Shown: in pieces, positions 43,042 to 51,155 of the stretch | How the letters are laid out: each line of letters begins with the position of its first letter | Position numbering within the stretch: position 1 is the first letter of the stretch | DNA from: an uncultured Chloroflexales bacterium | GTDB taxonomy: Bacteria > Chloroflexota > Chloroflexia > Chloroflexales > Chloroflexaceae | Length of the DNA stretch: 64,000 nucleotides | Assembly: GCA_937902315.1 (NCBI GenBank) | Contig: CALGUG010000065.1 | Location: 129,420-193,419 of the forward strand | Direction: 5' to 3' | Program-made: the position numbers and the translations under genes | The notes under the pieces: model-generated | Told to the model about the DNA's origin: nothing | What the model saw: only the letters and a program-made list of their open reading frames with translations | Database searches by the model: none

Positions 43042-44727
43042 CTACTTCAACACTGCGCCGTTGCTTGCGTTTGTGACAAGTCGTGCATAGCGCGACAGCC
43101 AGCCTCGCTTGAACTTCGGTTCAGGCGCCTGCCAGCTCTTCAAGCGCTCTGCAAACTCTTCTTCACTCACATCAACCGACAAGGTGCGAGCGTTCAGATC
43201 GATCGTGATCATATCGCCATCGCGAATCAGGCCGATCGGGCCGCCTTCAGCAGCCTCGGGGCTGATGTGGCCGATACACAGGCCACGCGTACCACCGCTA
43301 AAGCGACCATCGGTCAGCAGTGCGGTAGTGCTGCTCAGCGCCGGAATACCCTTGACCATACTGGTCAGCGCCAACATTTCACGCATACCTGGGCCGCCGC
43401 GCGGGCCTTCGTAGCGCACCACAATCACATCGCCGGGATTGATCTTGCCATTCACAACGGCGTTGGTTGCAGACTCTTCGCTATCGAAGACACGAGCCGG
43501 ACCACGGAAGTTCATTTCGTGCTGATCGACTGCGCCGACCTTAATAATAGCGCCCTCAGGCGCCAAATTTCCAAACAGTACACTTAGGGCGCCACGCTCG
43601 CTATGCGGGTTGGTGATAGGGCGAATACACTCACTGTTGCGAACCTCGGCATGCTGCAGGTTTTCGCCCAGAGTCTTGCCGGTCACGGTCGGAACATCCA
43701 GCTTCAGTGCGCCCGGCTTCTTAGCGATCTCGGCCAAAATAGCCTGCACGCCACCTGCCGCATGCACATCTTGAATATGCCACTGGCGATCGCCGTCCCA
43801 AGCGGGCGAAACCTTCGCCAAGTGCGGCACGCGGTTAGAAACCTCGTTAAAGCGCTCGATCGGGTAATCCAGACCGGCCTCACGGGTTAGCGCCAATACG
43901 TGCAGCACTGTGTTGGTCGAACCGCCCATCGCCACGTCCAAAGCCATGGCGTTATCGATAGCATCTTGAGTAACGATATCAAGGAAGCGTACGTTCTGTT
44001 CAACCAGTTTAATAATTTGTTCAGCAGCTTTGCGAGCAAGTTCGTGGCGTTCGGGCGAGATTGCGGGGATTGTTCCGTTACCGGGGAGAGCGATACCGAG
44101 GGCTTCACAGAGGCAGTTCATCGAGTTTGCGGTGAACATGCCACTACAACTCCCACAGGTCGGACAACTGATTTGCTCCAACTTCAACAACTGCTCATCG
44201 CTGATCTCGCCAGAAGCGCGCTTGCCAACCGCTTCAAAAACCGTGATCAAGTCGCTCTTTTTGCCTGTGCCGTCATCGCCAGCCATCATCGGGCCGCCCG
44301 AAACAAAGATCGTCGGGATATTGACACGAGCAGCGCCCATCAGCATACCGGGAGTGATCTTGTCACAGTTCGGGATACAGATCATGGCGTCAAAATGGTG
44401 GGCCGCAACAACCGTCTCAACGCTATCGGCGATCAACTCGCGCGAGGGCAGCGAATAGCTCATACCCTCGTGACCCATCACGATACCATCATCAACGCCG
44501 ATCGTATTGAATTCAAAAGGCACACCACCAGCCGCGCGCACCGCTTCTTTCACAATGCGACCGAACTCCTGCAAGTGGACGTGCCCAGGAATGATGTCGA
44601 TATACGAGTTACAGATCGCAATAAACGGCTTATTGAAATCTGACTCATCCTTAATTTGACCAGTTGCCCGCAATAAACTTCGATGCGGAGCACGCTCAAA
44701 GCCACGTTTGATCGTATCAGAGCGCAT
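43042..44727 (-). CDS. ilvD: Dihydroxy-acid dehydratase
   Basis: A 561-residue IlvD/Edd family enzyme. Iron-sulfur ligands lie in CNSYIDIIPGHVHL, CIPNCDKITPGMLMGAARVN and CPTCGSCSGMFTANSMNCL. The C-terminus contains DGRFSGGTRGLCIGHISPEA. It dehydrates dihydroxyisovalerate and dihydroxymethylvalerate. The ATG at 44727 has AAGGA 7 nt upstream. It is the first enzyme gene of the cluster, about 580 nt downstream of the promoter at 45340, behind the leader region. Confidence 0.96.
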   Translation of the reverse strand: MRSDTIKRGFERAPHRSLLRATGQIKDESDFNKPFIAICNSYIDIIPGHVHLQEFGRIVKEAVRAAGGVPFEFNTIGVDDGIVMGHEGMSYSLPSRELIADSVETVVAAHHFDAMICIPNCDKITPGMLMGAARVNIPTIFVSGGPMMAGDDGTGKKSDLITVFEAVGKRASGEISDEQLLKLEQISCPTCGSCSGMFTANSMNCLCEALGIALPGNGTIPAISPERHELARKAAEQIIKLVEQNVRFLDIVTQDAIDNAMALDVAMGGSTNTVLHVLALTREAGLDYPIERFNEVSNRVPHLAKVSPAWDGDRQWHIQDVHAAGGVQAILAEIAKKPGALKLDVPTVTGKTLGENLQHAEVRNSECIRPITNPHSERGALSVLFGNLAPEGAIIKVGAVDQHEMNFRGPARVFDSEESATNAVVNGKINPGDVIVVRYEGPRGGPGMREMLALTSMVKGIPALSSTTALLTDGRFSGGTRGLCIGHISPEAAEGGPIGLIRDGDMITIDLNARTLSVDVSEEEFAERLKSWQAPEPKFKRGWLSRYARLVTNASNGAVLK

Positions 44728-44763
44728 AATCACTTCCTTGATAACTGCACAACGAGAGTCAAC

Positions 44764-44782
44764 GTGATGCAGAGTGCATCAC
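44764..44782. promoter_or_regulatory. Perfect short hairpin upstream of ilvD
   Basis: GTGATGCA, a 3-nt loop and TGCATCAC, about 37 nt upstream of the ilvD start. Could be an operator or an RNA hairpin affecting ilvD translation. Confidence 0.5.
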
Positions 44783-44935
44783 TTACACTATTAAAATCGT
44801 ATCTTCACCTTGGTGATAAGTTCACGGGCACACGTTGACGAACCAGGGCCTGAGCCTCTGGTCGCCACGTCGTTGTGGCGGCATCGCGCCAATGTTGGCA
44901 GCGATCAAGAAGCGGAGGCAATTGTGAAATTCACG

Positions 44936-45055
44936 CTATCGGCGGCGAGGTTCGCGACGCACGGGAACCGGTTTTAAAACTGGTACAGGTACAGGCACTG
45001 GTTTTGGCCCAAGACCCGCAAGTACATCCTTTAGCACCTGAATAATTCGTTTCAT
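44936..45055 (-). CDS. Val/Pro-rich 39-residue protein in the ilv leader
   Basis: Begins MKRIIQVLKDVLAGLG, continues as alternating Pro-Val units and ends in a strongly basic tail (RREPRRR). It lies between the attenuator and ilvD. Nine valine codons in 39 suggest either a second leader peptide sensing valine or proline, or a small structural protein. The ribosome site is weak (GGATG). No terminator-like hairpin with a T tract was found right after it, so a regulatory role is less well supported than for the upstream peptide. Confidence 0.5.
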   Translation of the reverse strand: MKRIIQVLKDVLAGLGPKPVPVPVPVLKPVPVRREPRRR

Positions 45056-45115
45056 CTTGCATCCATCCGACGTGGTTAAACGTCGTCGGTGCGTAATCCA
45101 TTCTGAAACCTAGTA

Positions 45116-45191
45116 GCAAGAAAGCCTCCCAGATTACTTTGGGAGGCTCTCTCGCACTTTATATCTTCACTCGCCCTGGGTTAGCCTCCCA
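45116..45191 (-). promoter_or_regulatory. Transcription attenuator of the BCAA operon
   Basis: Three segments on the minus strand: 1 = TGGGAGGCT at 45191-45183, overlapping the last codons and stop of the leader peptide; 2 = AGCCTCCCA at 45148-45140; 3 = TGGGAGGCT at 45131-45123, followed by TTCTTGC. Segments 2-3 form a 9-bp terminator; 1-2 form an equally long antiterminator. A ribosome stalled at the BCAA codons leaves segment 1 free, while one that reaches the stop covers it. The mechanism is inferred from the layout. Confidence 0.78.
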
Positions 45192-45264
45192 AACAATTAT
45201 TGCTCCACCCAATAAGGAGGAGTACTACGAGGATAAGGCTAATTACGAGCGACTTAGAATTCAT
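45181..45264 (-). CDS. Leu/Ile/Val-rich leader peptide of the BCAA operon
   Basis: 27 residues: MNSKSLVISLILVVLLLIGW then SNNCLGG. Residues 6-18 contain 12 Leu/Ile/Val out of 13, as in ilv/leu leader peptides of proteobacteria and actinobacteria. The stop codon falls inside attenuator segment 1. The start lies about 40 nt downstream of the predicted transcription start. The ribosome site is weak (AAGAAG). A small hydrophobic membrane peptide is the alternative reading; the paired attenuator argues against it. Confidence 0.75.
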   Translation of the reverse strand: MNSKSLVISLILVVLLLIGWSNNCLGG

Positions 45265-45311
45265 TGGATTACTTCTTAGTAAATAAGATAGTTGTTTCAA
45301 TCAACGTGCCT

Positions 45312-45340
45312 AGAATAACATATCGTAAACGCTCTGTCAA
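45312..45340 (-). promoter_or_regulatory. Promoter of the BCAA operon
   Basis: On the minus strand TTGACA (45340-45335), a 17-bp spacer and TATTCT (45317-45312). It places the transcript start near 45305, upstream of the leader peptide. Confidence 0.78.
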
Positions 45341-45477
45341 GTCGAAACCCTCGAACTCAAACAGCCAATATAACCGATTGAAAAGGCATATATCGCGTTT
45401 TTTACTATTTTCAAGGAATTACGATAATCTTTCTCAACTAGAAAGATTTGTAAAAAACAAGCGCTTACAGCGATATG

Positions 45478-45960
45478 ATACCAAATCCACCCGCTACCTT
45501 CAGAGCCCTAGCGGCTTAGTCTCTCCCATCCATTCGATCCCTAGCGCGTCCGCCTACGGCTACCAAATGGGCTAGCCACCCTCATCCCCGGCCCTTCCCC
45601 CGCAACTATGCATTAGCCAACAGTCGTGTCGGCAGCAAAAGGCGATCGTTCGCATAGCATCGCGGGAGTATCCTTGAGAGCACAGAACGCGGAGAGCTTG
45701 TATGCGCTACGCGAAATCGCATACAACATCAACATTCACCCCTCTCCTGCTTGCGGGAGAGGGGGCTGGGGGGTGAGGGCTGATAACGCTGACCGTATGG
45801 AGATTTGTGGGTAATGTACAGCTCCCGCAATGCGGGAGAAGGGTGCGTAATCTGTACTAAAACAACACTCTTTCTAAAAACGACACGCCTACACTGCCAA
45901 AAAACTCGACATTGATACATGTCACTCTGCCGCAGCCCAAAAACTAATCGAATTTGGTAT
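45478..45960. repeat. Composite repeat bounded by type A ends, holding type B copy 9
   Basis: ATACCAAATCC (45478-45488) and GAATTTGGTAT (45950-45960) bound about 480 bp. Inside lie type B in reverse (core 45545-45560), a 53-bp sequence (45606-45658) repeated at 63948-64000, and a CCCTCTCC...GGGAGAGGG palindromic repeat (45741-45764) with a second GCGGGAG copy at 45820-45838. No gene seen between 45265 and 46008. Confidence 0.75.
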
Positions 45961-46008
45961 AACCAACAAAGAAATGACTCAAAGTGCCAAAAATCTGCGC
46001 GATAGGCC

Positions 46009-47295
46009 CTAAACTTGAGCACGCGGCACAGCCAGATAGCGTACATGCGCTTTAGCCGCTTCGCGCGCTGCCTGCTCGGCCCAAGCCAATACACGCCGCT
46101 CTAAGGCTTGAGCTGCAACATCATGACGAACGATTACTTTATGTAAATAGAGCGTGTCGAGCACTTGTTTGGAATCTTGATCTTCATCGTACCATTGTAG
46201 CCTAAGCGCGGCTACATCCTCCCCCTGATCTGCCACAAGATAGACCTCGCCACGTTCGATCGATGCCAGCAGAGCGCGCTGATCCGGCACATTCAGCTTC
46301 CACTGCTGCAGAGCCTGCTTTTTATCTCCTGCCACCGCTTGGACTAACAGCTGCTCGACGCTAGCTACATCACCATGTTCGGCCCGTCGCAGATCTAACG
46401 AGGGTTCGAGGCCATCGCCCAGCGTATAGTACGGCTGCAAAACAAACACATGGTACGACTTGTTTTGGTAGGGCCAAAAATTCAAGCTACAGAACTCTTC
46501 AAAGGCAGCCTCATCCATCGCGCGACCCGGATAGGCGCTGTGCAGCCAACGGTGGGCGGCGACAATCTGGGGACGAGCGGTACGAAATTCATGCGCAAAA
46601 ATACGCCCCGCAATGCCACAGTTTTCAATCAATTTCGTGCGCCGAATCTCAGCAAAGAGCGCATCATAATCGAAGGGTACTCTGCGCTGGGTGGCCCGCC
46701 AACCGTGGTCATCTCCTTCGAGCAGCATATAACGAGCTTGCTGAATACCATCGAGCGGCAGACCGACCGAACCGGGATTAAGCAGATGCCAACGATCCAC
46801 CTGACGGTCGAGCACAAGGTGGGTATGCGCGACCACAACCGTCCCTTCGTCGATGCCCGCCAGCTTTTCGCACAGGTAATCGTCGCTATGGTGGTGAAAG
46901 AAGCCGTGGAAGGGTGTTTCGGGGCTGGCATGGAAGACGCGTAGAGGAGGAGCATCGCGAAAGCGCAACGAGAGCGTATCGGGCCAACAAGCCATACGCT
47001 TCAGATTATCAGAACCTAGCAGCTCCTGCGTCCACGCCGTCATAGTGTGATTCTTCCATTCGGCAGGTGCGCGCACTGTATTGTAATCAAGCAGATAGTA
47101 TTCGTGGTTGCCCCGAATCAGCGGCCAGCCCGCCTGAACAATCCGTTCGACCACTTGACGCGGATACGGCCCACGTCCAACCAGATCGCCGAGCACAACA
47201 ATCTGATCGACATCATGATGTGCGATATCTTCTAAAACAGCTTCAAGCGCTGGCAGATTGGCATGAATGTCAGCGATCACAGCGAGACGGGTCAT
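46009..47295 (-). CDS. Metallophosphoesterase fused to a GNAT-like domain
   Basis: A 428-residue protein. The N-terminal calcineurin-like phosphoesterase (about 1-240) has IADIHANLPALE, GDLVGRGPYP and GNHEYYLL, with later VVVAHTHLV and LLNPGSVGLP metal-site motifs, as in YfcE-type enzymes. The C-terminal part (about 295-428) reads as a GNAT fold: LDLRRAEHGDVASVEQLLVQ at its start, YLVADQGEDVAALRLQW, then LDTLYLHKVIVRHDVAAQALERRVLAWAEQ. The fusion is uncommon to me. The ATG at 47295 is chosen because GGAG lies 6 nt upstream; the extension to 47364 lacks one. Confidence 0.83.
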   Translation of the reverse strand: MTRLAVIADIHANLPALEAVLEDIAHHDVDQIVVLGDLVGRGPYPRQVVERIVQAGWPLIRGNHEYYLLDYNTVRAPAEWKNHTMTAWTQELLGSDNLKRMACWPDTLSLRFRDAPPLRVFHASPETPFHGFFHHHSDDYLCEKLAGIDEGTVVVAHTHLVLDRQVDRWHLLNPGSVGLPLDGIQQARYMLLEGDDHGWRATQRRVPFDYDALFAEIRRTKLIENCGIAGRIFAHEFRTARPQIVAAHRWLHSAYPGRAMDEAAFEEFCSLNFWPYQNKSYHVFVLQPYYTLGDGLEPSLDLRRAEHGDVASVEQLLVQAVAGDKKQALQQWKLNVPDQRALLASIERGEVYLVADQGEDVAALRLQWYDEDQDSKQVLDTLYLHKVIVRHDVAAQALERRVLAWAEQAAREAAKAHVRYLAVPRAQV

Positions 47296-47352
47296 TGGCG
47301 GCTCCTTTTCTTGGCAGATCCGCTTAGGCAGATCTGCTCGATGTACATAAGC

Positions 47353-47388
47353 GAGGCGTAGCATCCTTCAATAAGGATACTACGCCTC
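47353..47388. terminator. Long hairpin between the VOC and phosphoesterase genes
   Basis: GAGGCGTAGCATCCTT pairs with AAGGATACTACGCCTC (16 bp with one mismatch, or G-U pair in the minus-strand RNA, loop 4). It lies in the 114-nt gap between two minus-strand genes and probably terminates the VOC transcript. Confidence 0.7.
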
Positions 47389-47409
47389 ACCTAGAGAGCC
47401 ATTACAGCT

Positions 47410-48186
47410 TTAGTGAACTAAGGCGATCGGCACATTGTGGCTCAATACCGTGTCGAGCACGAGCTTGGTTTCGCCGGTTGTGGCGAGCGAAAGGGCGTAG
47501 ATGCCTTCGCCGCGTAGCGCGATCGCTCCCGACAGCGGGCTGCTCGCATCAAGCGGCTGAGCCAGTGTGATGGTCGTTCCGCCGAATTCGTAGATTGCGA
47601 GGGCGGCACCCAACGGTGCAACCTTGGCGATCGGCGCTTTAGGACGATCGAGCAGTGCAGCGTATTGATCGACGGCCTTATCGATGTCGGTCACGGCGAC
47701 TGTCACCCCAGCGATGCCCTGCACACCGTTGGCGTGAATGCGCGCCTCGCCTTCGGGCACGCGCAAGGAGCGCGGCGTCAGGTCACCACACAAGAAGGGC
47801 AAGCCAGCTGCAGGCGGCTCGCCGATCTGCCACTCAAGGCGCTGACCATCGGGGCGCAAACGACCGCCCGCCGTGGGGCCAGTGTAAGCCAAGCCACGGG
47901 CCTGAATGCCTGCGATATCGCTGGCTGCGTCGCTCGGCAGCAGGGCATAGTCGATCAGACCCTCACCAGATTGTACATTCTTCCACCAGCGATGACCGGG
48001 AGCTTCTCGTTTGAAGGCGATCAGTTCAAAATAGCTTCCATCATTGAAAGGAATAAGCGCGTTGTGGGTGTTACCATCGGCGTGCTCGCCGCCAACGGTT
48101 ACGGTAAAACCGAGCGCGCGGTAATCCGCAATCGCTGCATCGAGATCCTTGACCAAAATCACGATGTGATCAACTATCTGGATCAT
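47410..48186 (-). CDS. VOC (glyoxalase-like) superfamily protein
   Basis: A 258-residue protein. The N-terminus, IVDHIVILVKDLDAAIADYRALGFTV, is a typical VOC start with the first metal-site His. FNDGSYFELIAF gives the Glu of the same half; a second module starts at AGVTVAVTDIDKAVDQYAALL. The layout fits the Glyoxalase_3-like group. Reaction unknown. GGACGG lies about 5 nt before the ATG. Confidence 0.83.
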   Translation of the reverse strand: MIQIVDHIVILVKDLDAAIADYRALGFTVTVGGEHADGNTHNALIPFNDGSYFELIAFKREAPGHRWWKNVQSGEGLIDYALLPSDAASDIAGIQARGLAYTGPTAGGRLRPDGQRLEWQIGEPPAAGLPFLCGDLTPRSLRVPEGEARIHANGVQGIAGVTVAVTDIDKAVDQYAALLDRPKAPIAKVAPLGAALAIYEFGGTTITLAQPLDASSPLSGAIALRGEGIYALSLATTGETKLVLDTVLSHNVPIALVH

Positions 48187-48358
48187 GAAGGCCGTCCTTT
48201 CTAGATTAACAAACCAAACTATTGTATACCAAAATTCGCTAACAATACGCTGGCAGAGTGTCTATTAGCATTCGACAAGCACCCAAGCCTATGTTATGCT
48301 AAACCATCGAACATCGCTTCCCTGCGCGCATAAAGTGAGGAGTAAACCTTCGAGATCC

Positions 48359-48664
48359 ATGGGAAATGTCGCAACAAAAGTTCTAGTGGTACGTCTTATC
48401 GCTTGGAGCGTCGGAGGTCTAGTTGGTCTGCTCTGCGCTCGTTTAGTGGCGCGGCTCTTGGCAGGTCGAGCAGAAAATAGCGCTTTAGCCCTGCTCTATC
48501 GCATTACCGACCCGCTGATCGCTCCGTTTACTCGTTTAGACCGGGGCCAACCGCAATTCGGCGCCACGCTCGAGCTTTCAAACTTGACTCTGATACTGAT
48601 CGGATCACTGTTGGGCTTTATCATTTGGCGCTGGTGTCTCCACTGGTCTTGGAAGCAGAAGTAG
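48359..48664 (+). CDS. YggT family membrane protein
   Basis: A 101-residue protein with two hydrophobic segments (about 8-32 and 72-92) around a YRITDPLIAPFTRL stretch, the central motif of YggT proteins. These are small membrane proteins linked in other bacteria to cell division or osmotic functions. The start is uncertain: GAGGAG lies about 18 nt before ATG 48359; an upstream in-frame GTG at 48335 overlaps that ribosome site. A second membrane protein gene starts 10 nt after its stop. Confidence 0.78.
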   Translation: MGNVATKVLVVRLIAWSVGGLVGLLCARLVARLLAGRAENSALALLYRITDPLIAPFTRLDRGQPQFGATLELSNLTLILIGSLLGFIIWRWCLHWSWKQK

Positions 48665-48673
48665 AGGTGCAGC

Positions 48674-49204
48674 ATGGACGGATGGGAGCAGTTTTTCCTC
48701 ATATTAGGGCTGGCTATGGTGACCTGTCTGGTCATCTCGCTAGCAGGTCTGTTTCTAATGGTGAAGCGCATTCGCGAGCTGCGCGTGCCCCCAGACGCCG
48801 ATTTCTTCACCACCATGCGTTTTATCCCGCTCTTGCTAGCGGTTCTCCTTGACCTGCTCGATTTCGGCTTGGATGTCTTTGCTGCGCCCATCTCGTGGAT
48901 TATCCTCGATCGTATGGGCTTGAAAGGTCTTCGCAATAAAGCCGCTATCGAAGCCTTTATCCCATTTACTGGCCCGATCCCTACCTTCATCATCTCGTGG
49001 TTTGTGGTGCGCATTCTTAACTTGGGGATGTCGCCCGAAGAGTATTATGCGGCGACCACACGACGCGTGCCCAGCCAGCGTCTTATGAGCAGCTACGACG
49101 ATTACGATGACGACTTCGAGTACGAGCGCCGTCGAGAAGCGGCCACCCTCCAACGCCGTACAAGCCCACAACGGCGTGCCCAGTCGAATAACAAACGCTA
49201 TTAA
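48674..49204 (+). CDS. Conserved membrane protein of unknown function
   Basis: A 176-residue protein. Three hydrophobic regions (about 7-32, 48-85, 98-118) precede a hydrophilic C-terminal tail with a run of Asp/Tyr and a basic, Arg-rich end. Not recognised as a named family. It follows the YggT-like gene by 9 nt with AGAGG just before the ATG, so the two form an operon. Confidence 0.75.
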   Translation: MDGWEQFFLILGLAMVTCLVISLAGLFLMVKRIRELRVPPDADFFTTMRFIPLLLAVLLDLLDFGLDVFAAPISWIILDRMGLKGLRNKAAIEAFIPFTGPIPTFIISWFVVRILNLGMSPEEYYAATTRRVPSQRLMSSYDDYDDDFEYERRREAATLQRRTSPQRRAQSNNKRY

Positions 49205-49305
49205 ACAGCTTTGTGCCCAGCAAAATGAGCACTCCTTTGCCGTACAATCGATAAGGATGAGCGCGATAAGTGCTTCGAACTGTAACTTGCTTGAGGAGAT
49301 ACAGC

Positions 49306-49581
49306 TTGGAATCGCTCATTGATCTCTTGTTTATGTTACTGATCGCAGGTATTTGTGGTGCAGTAGCACAAGCGGTTTTTGGCTTTCGCAAGACGAATTT
49401 CTTCGTCTCGATTGTGATAGGTTTGTTTGGGGCCTATATCGGCACCTATCTGGCTATGCAGTTTGGCTTCCCCCAGATTCTCACACTTTCTATGGGCGGC
49501 TCGCCGATCGACATTGTATGGGCGATCTGTGGCTCGGGCCTTGTGCTCTTGGTCTTCAATACCTTCCGTCGCTACCGCTAA
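49306..49581 (+). CDS. Small membrane protein, GlsB/YeaQ-like
   Basis: A 91-residue protein with three hydrophobic segments and a pattern like the transglycosylase-associated family (AGICGAVAQAVFG, VIGLFGAYIGTYLA, then a final segment and a basic tail NTFRRYR). The start is the TTG at 49306, with GAGGAG 7 nt upstream; frames starting earlier overlap that site. Confidence 0.75.
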   Translation: MESLIDLLFMLLIAGICGAVAQAVFGFRKTNFFVSIVIGLFGAYIGTYLAMQFGFPQILTLSMGGSPIDIVWAICGSGLVLLVFNTFRRYR

Positions 49582-49609
49582 CCTTCTGCATTTTCCGCAG
49601 AAAAAAGCC

Positions 49610-49644
49610 AAAAGCACGTTGGTTAACCAGCGTGCTTTTGTCTG
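49610..49644 (+). terminator. Terminator-like hairpin after the GlsB-like gene
   Basis: AAAAGCACGTTGG pairs with CCAGCGTGCTTTT around TTAA (one T-G pair), with a short T-containing tail. Confidence 0.75.
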
Positions 49645-49680
49645 CGTAGCTCAGCGCAAATTTCCACACACCTTGTGCTT

Positions 49681-49846
49681 ATACCAAATCCGGTTGATTC
49701 CTTTCTATTTGGCCTTCGGCAGAGTGGAACTTGACGATATTTTGTTGTGTGAAATTTCGCGCGACAACGCGAAATTTCACACAACTCTTTCCCGGATTGT
49801 GATTTTCTACGTTATAAAAGCGCAAGTCTTTAAACGGATTTGGTAT
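49681..49846. repeat. Type A element, 166 bp, best-preserved copy
   Basis: ATACCAAATCCG (49681-49692) and CGGATTTGGTAT (49835-49846) are perfect 12-bp terminal inverted repeats. The interior has TTTGGCCTTCGGCAGAGTGGAAC and a 17-bp hairpin (49745-49761 with 49768-49784, loop 6). The right end coincides with the stop codon of the first cysteine synthase gene. Confidence 0.92.
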
Positions 49847-50775
49847 TAATCTTCGCTGTAGAGCGAGGTGCTTAAATAGCGTTCACCATTGCTCGGAGCA
49901 ATAAACACAATCAATTTGCCTTTATTTTCGCTGCGTTTGGCCAGCTTGAGCGCCACATGGGCCGCCGCGCCCGTGCTGATACCCACCATCAAACCTTCTT
50001 CTCGTGCCAATCGGCGGCTCATCTCGAAGGCCTCGTGGTCATGCACCGTTGCAATCTCGTCGATGGTCTTGAGGTTGAGCACATCGGGAATAAAATCGGT
50101 GCCCAAGCCTTGAATACGATGCAAACCTGGACGACCGCCGCTCAAAACAGGCGAGTTGGCGGGTTCGACCGCCACAATCTTGATATCGGGGTTACGCCGC
50201 TTCAAGACTTCGCCGATGCCCGTGACCGTGCCGCCGGTACCAACGCCCGCCACAACGATATCGACTTCGCCATCGGTGTCACGCCAGATCTCTTCGGCGG
50301 TTGTGCGGCGATGTATCTCGGGATTGGCCGGGTTTTTGAACTGCTGCGGCATAAAACCGTTCGGCAACTCGGCAAGAATCTCTTCGGCTCGCCGAATAGC
50401 CCCATCCATACGCTCGTTGGCGGGGGTCAGTTCAAGCTCGGCCCCATAGCCCTTCAGCAGCTTGCGCCGCTCGATACTCATAGTCTCGGGCATGGTCAAA
50501 ATCAGCCGATAGCCCTTGGCCGCCGCCACCAGAGCCAAACCGATGCCGGTATTGCCGCTGGTCGGCTCGACTAATACCGTTTCGCCGGGCTTGATCTTAC
50601 CTTCGCGCTCAGCGGCCTCGATCATCGACAATGCGATGCGATCTTTGACGCTGCCCGCCGGATTAAAGTATTCAAGTTTGGCAAGCACTTCGGCATGGCT
50701 TGTATTAAGCCGATTAAGGCGAACAAGCGGCGTATTGCCGATCAGCTCAGTGATATTGTTGTATATTTTTGCCAT
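49846..50775 (-). CDS. cysK: Cysteine synthase (O-acetylserine sulfhydrylase), paralog 1
   Basis: A 309-residue PLP enzyme. The N-terminal ELIGNTPLVRLNRL is followed by the PLP lysine in PAGSVKDRI (about 43), the substrate loop TSGNTGIG and the phosphate-binding GVGTGGTVTG. It makes cysteine from O-acetylserine and sulfide. A close paralog lies 380 bp upstream on the same strand, separated by a type B repeat. The stop codon shares a base with the end of a type A element. Confidence 0.95.
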   Translation of the reverse strand: MAKIYNNITELIGNTPLVRLNRLNTSHAEVLAKLEYFNPAGSVKDRIALSMIEAAEREGKIKPGETVLVEPTSGNTGIGLALVAAAKGYRLILTMPETMSIERRKLLKGYGAELELTPANERMDGAIRRAEEILAELPNGFMPQQFKNPANPEIHRRTTAEEIWRDTDGEVDIVVAGVGTGGTVTGIGEVLKRRNPDIKIVAVEPANSPVLSGGRPGLHRIQGLGTDFIPDVLNLKTIDEIATVHDHEAFEMSRRLAREEGLMVGISTGAAAHVALKLAKRSENKGKLIVFIAPSNGERYLSTSLYSED

Positions 50776-50847
50776 TGACCTACCATTCTCTTTTTATTTT
50801 AGCCATCGATCTTTGAAAAGCTCTGTTCTCATTGGAAATCTGTTTAT

Positions 50848-50975
50848 GCCGTTTTCGGGCGGTCTTTCCACACAGTGATAGCTGCTCTGTGGGTGGGCGG
50901 GATGTTGATAGCCGTAGGCGGACGCGCCAAGGACCGAATGGAAGGGAGAAAGCTTGCCGCCAAAGCACCGATAGA
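50848..50975 (+). repeat. Type B dispersed repeat, copy 10
   Basis: A long copy: CCGTTTTCGGGCGGTCTTTC, GGGTGGGCGGGATGTTGATA, core (50911-50926), CCAAGGACCGAATGG and the CTTGCCGCCAAAGC tail. It separates the two cysK genes; 50776-51155 holds nothing else. Confidence 0.9.
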
Positions 50976-51155
50976 AACGACCAGATCCGCTCTCCACCCG
51001 CTTTTTGTGCAACGACGATCGATGTGCAATAGAGCAAAAAATTGCACGAAAGATGCCCGTCGCTAAAGCTAAACGGGCACTGTTTCCACTCTAAGCTCGC
51101 TCACGCAGTTCAAACTCCTCTCAAACTAGTGGCGTTTGAAGCGAGCATTTAGGGG

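Noticed and set aside
44931..45119. 62-codon Cys-rich frame in the ilv leader
   Set aside because: It overlaps the better 39-residue frame, covers the attenuator region and has Cys-rich, low-complexity translation typical of an off-frame reading.
45741..45764. CRISPR-like palindromic repeat unit
   Set aside because: Only two dissimilar copies of the GCGGGAG word, with no regular spacers.
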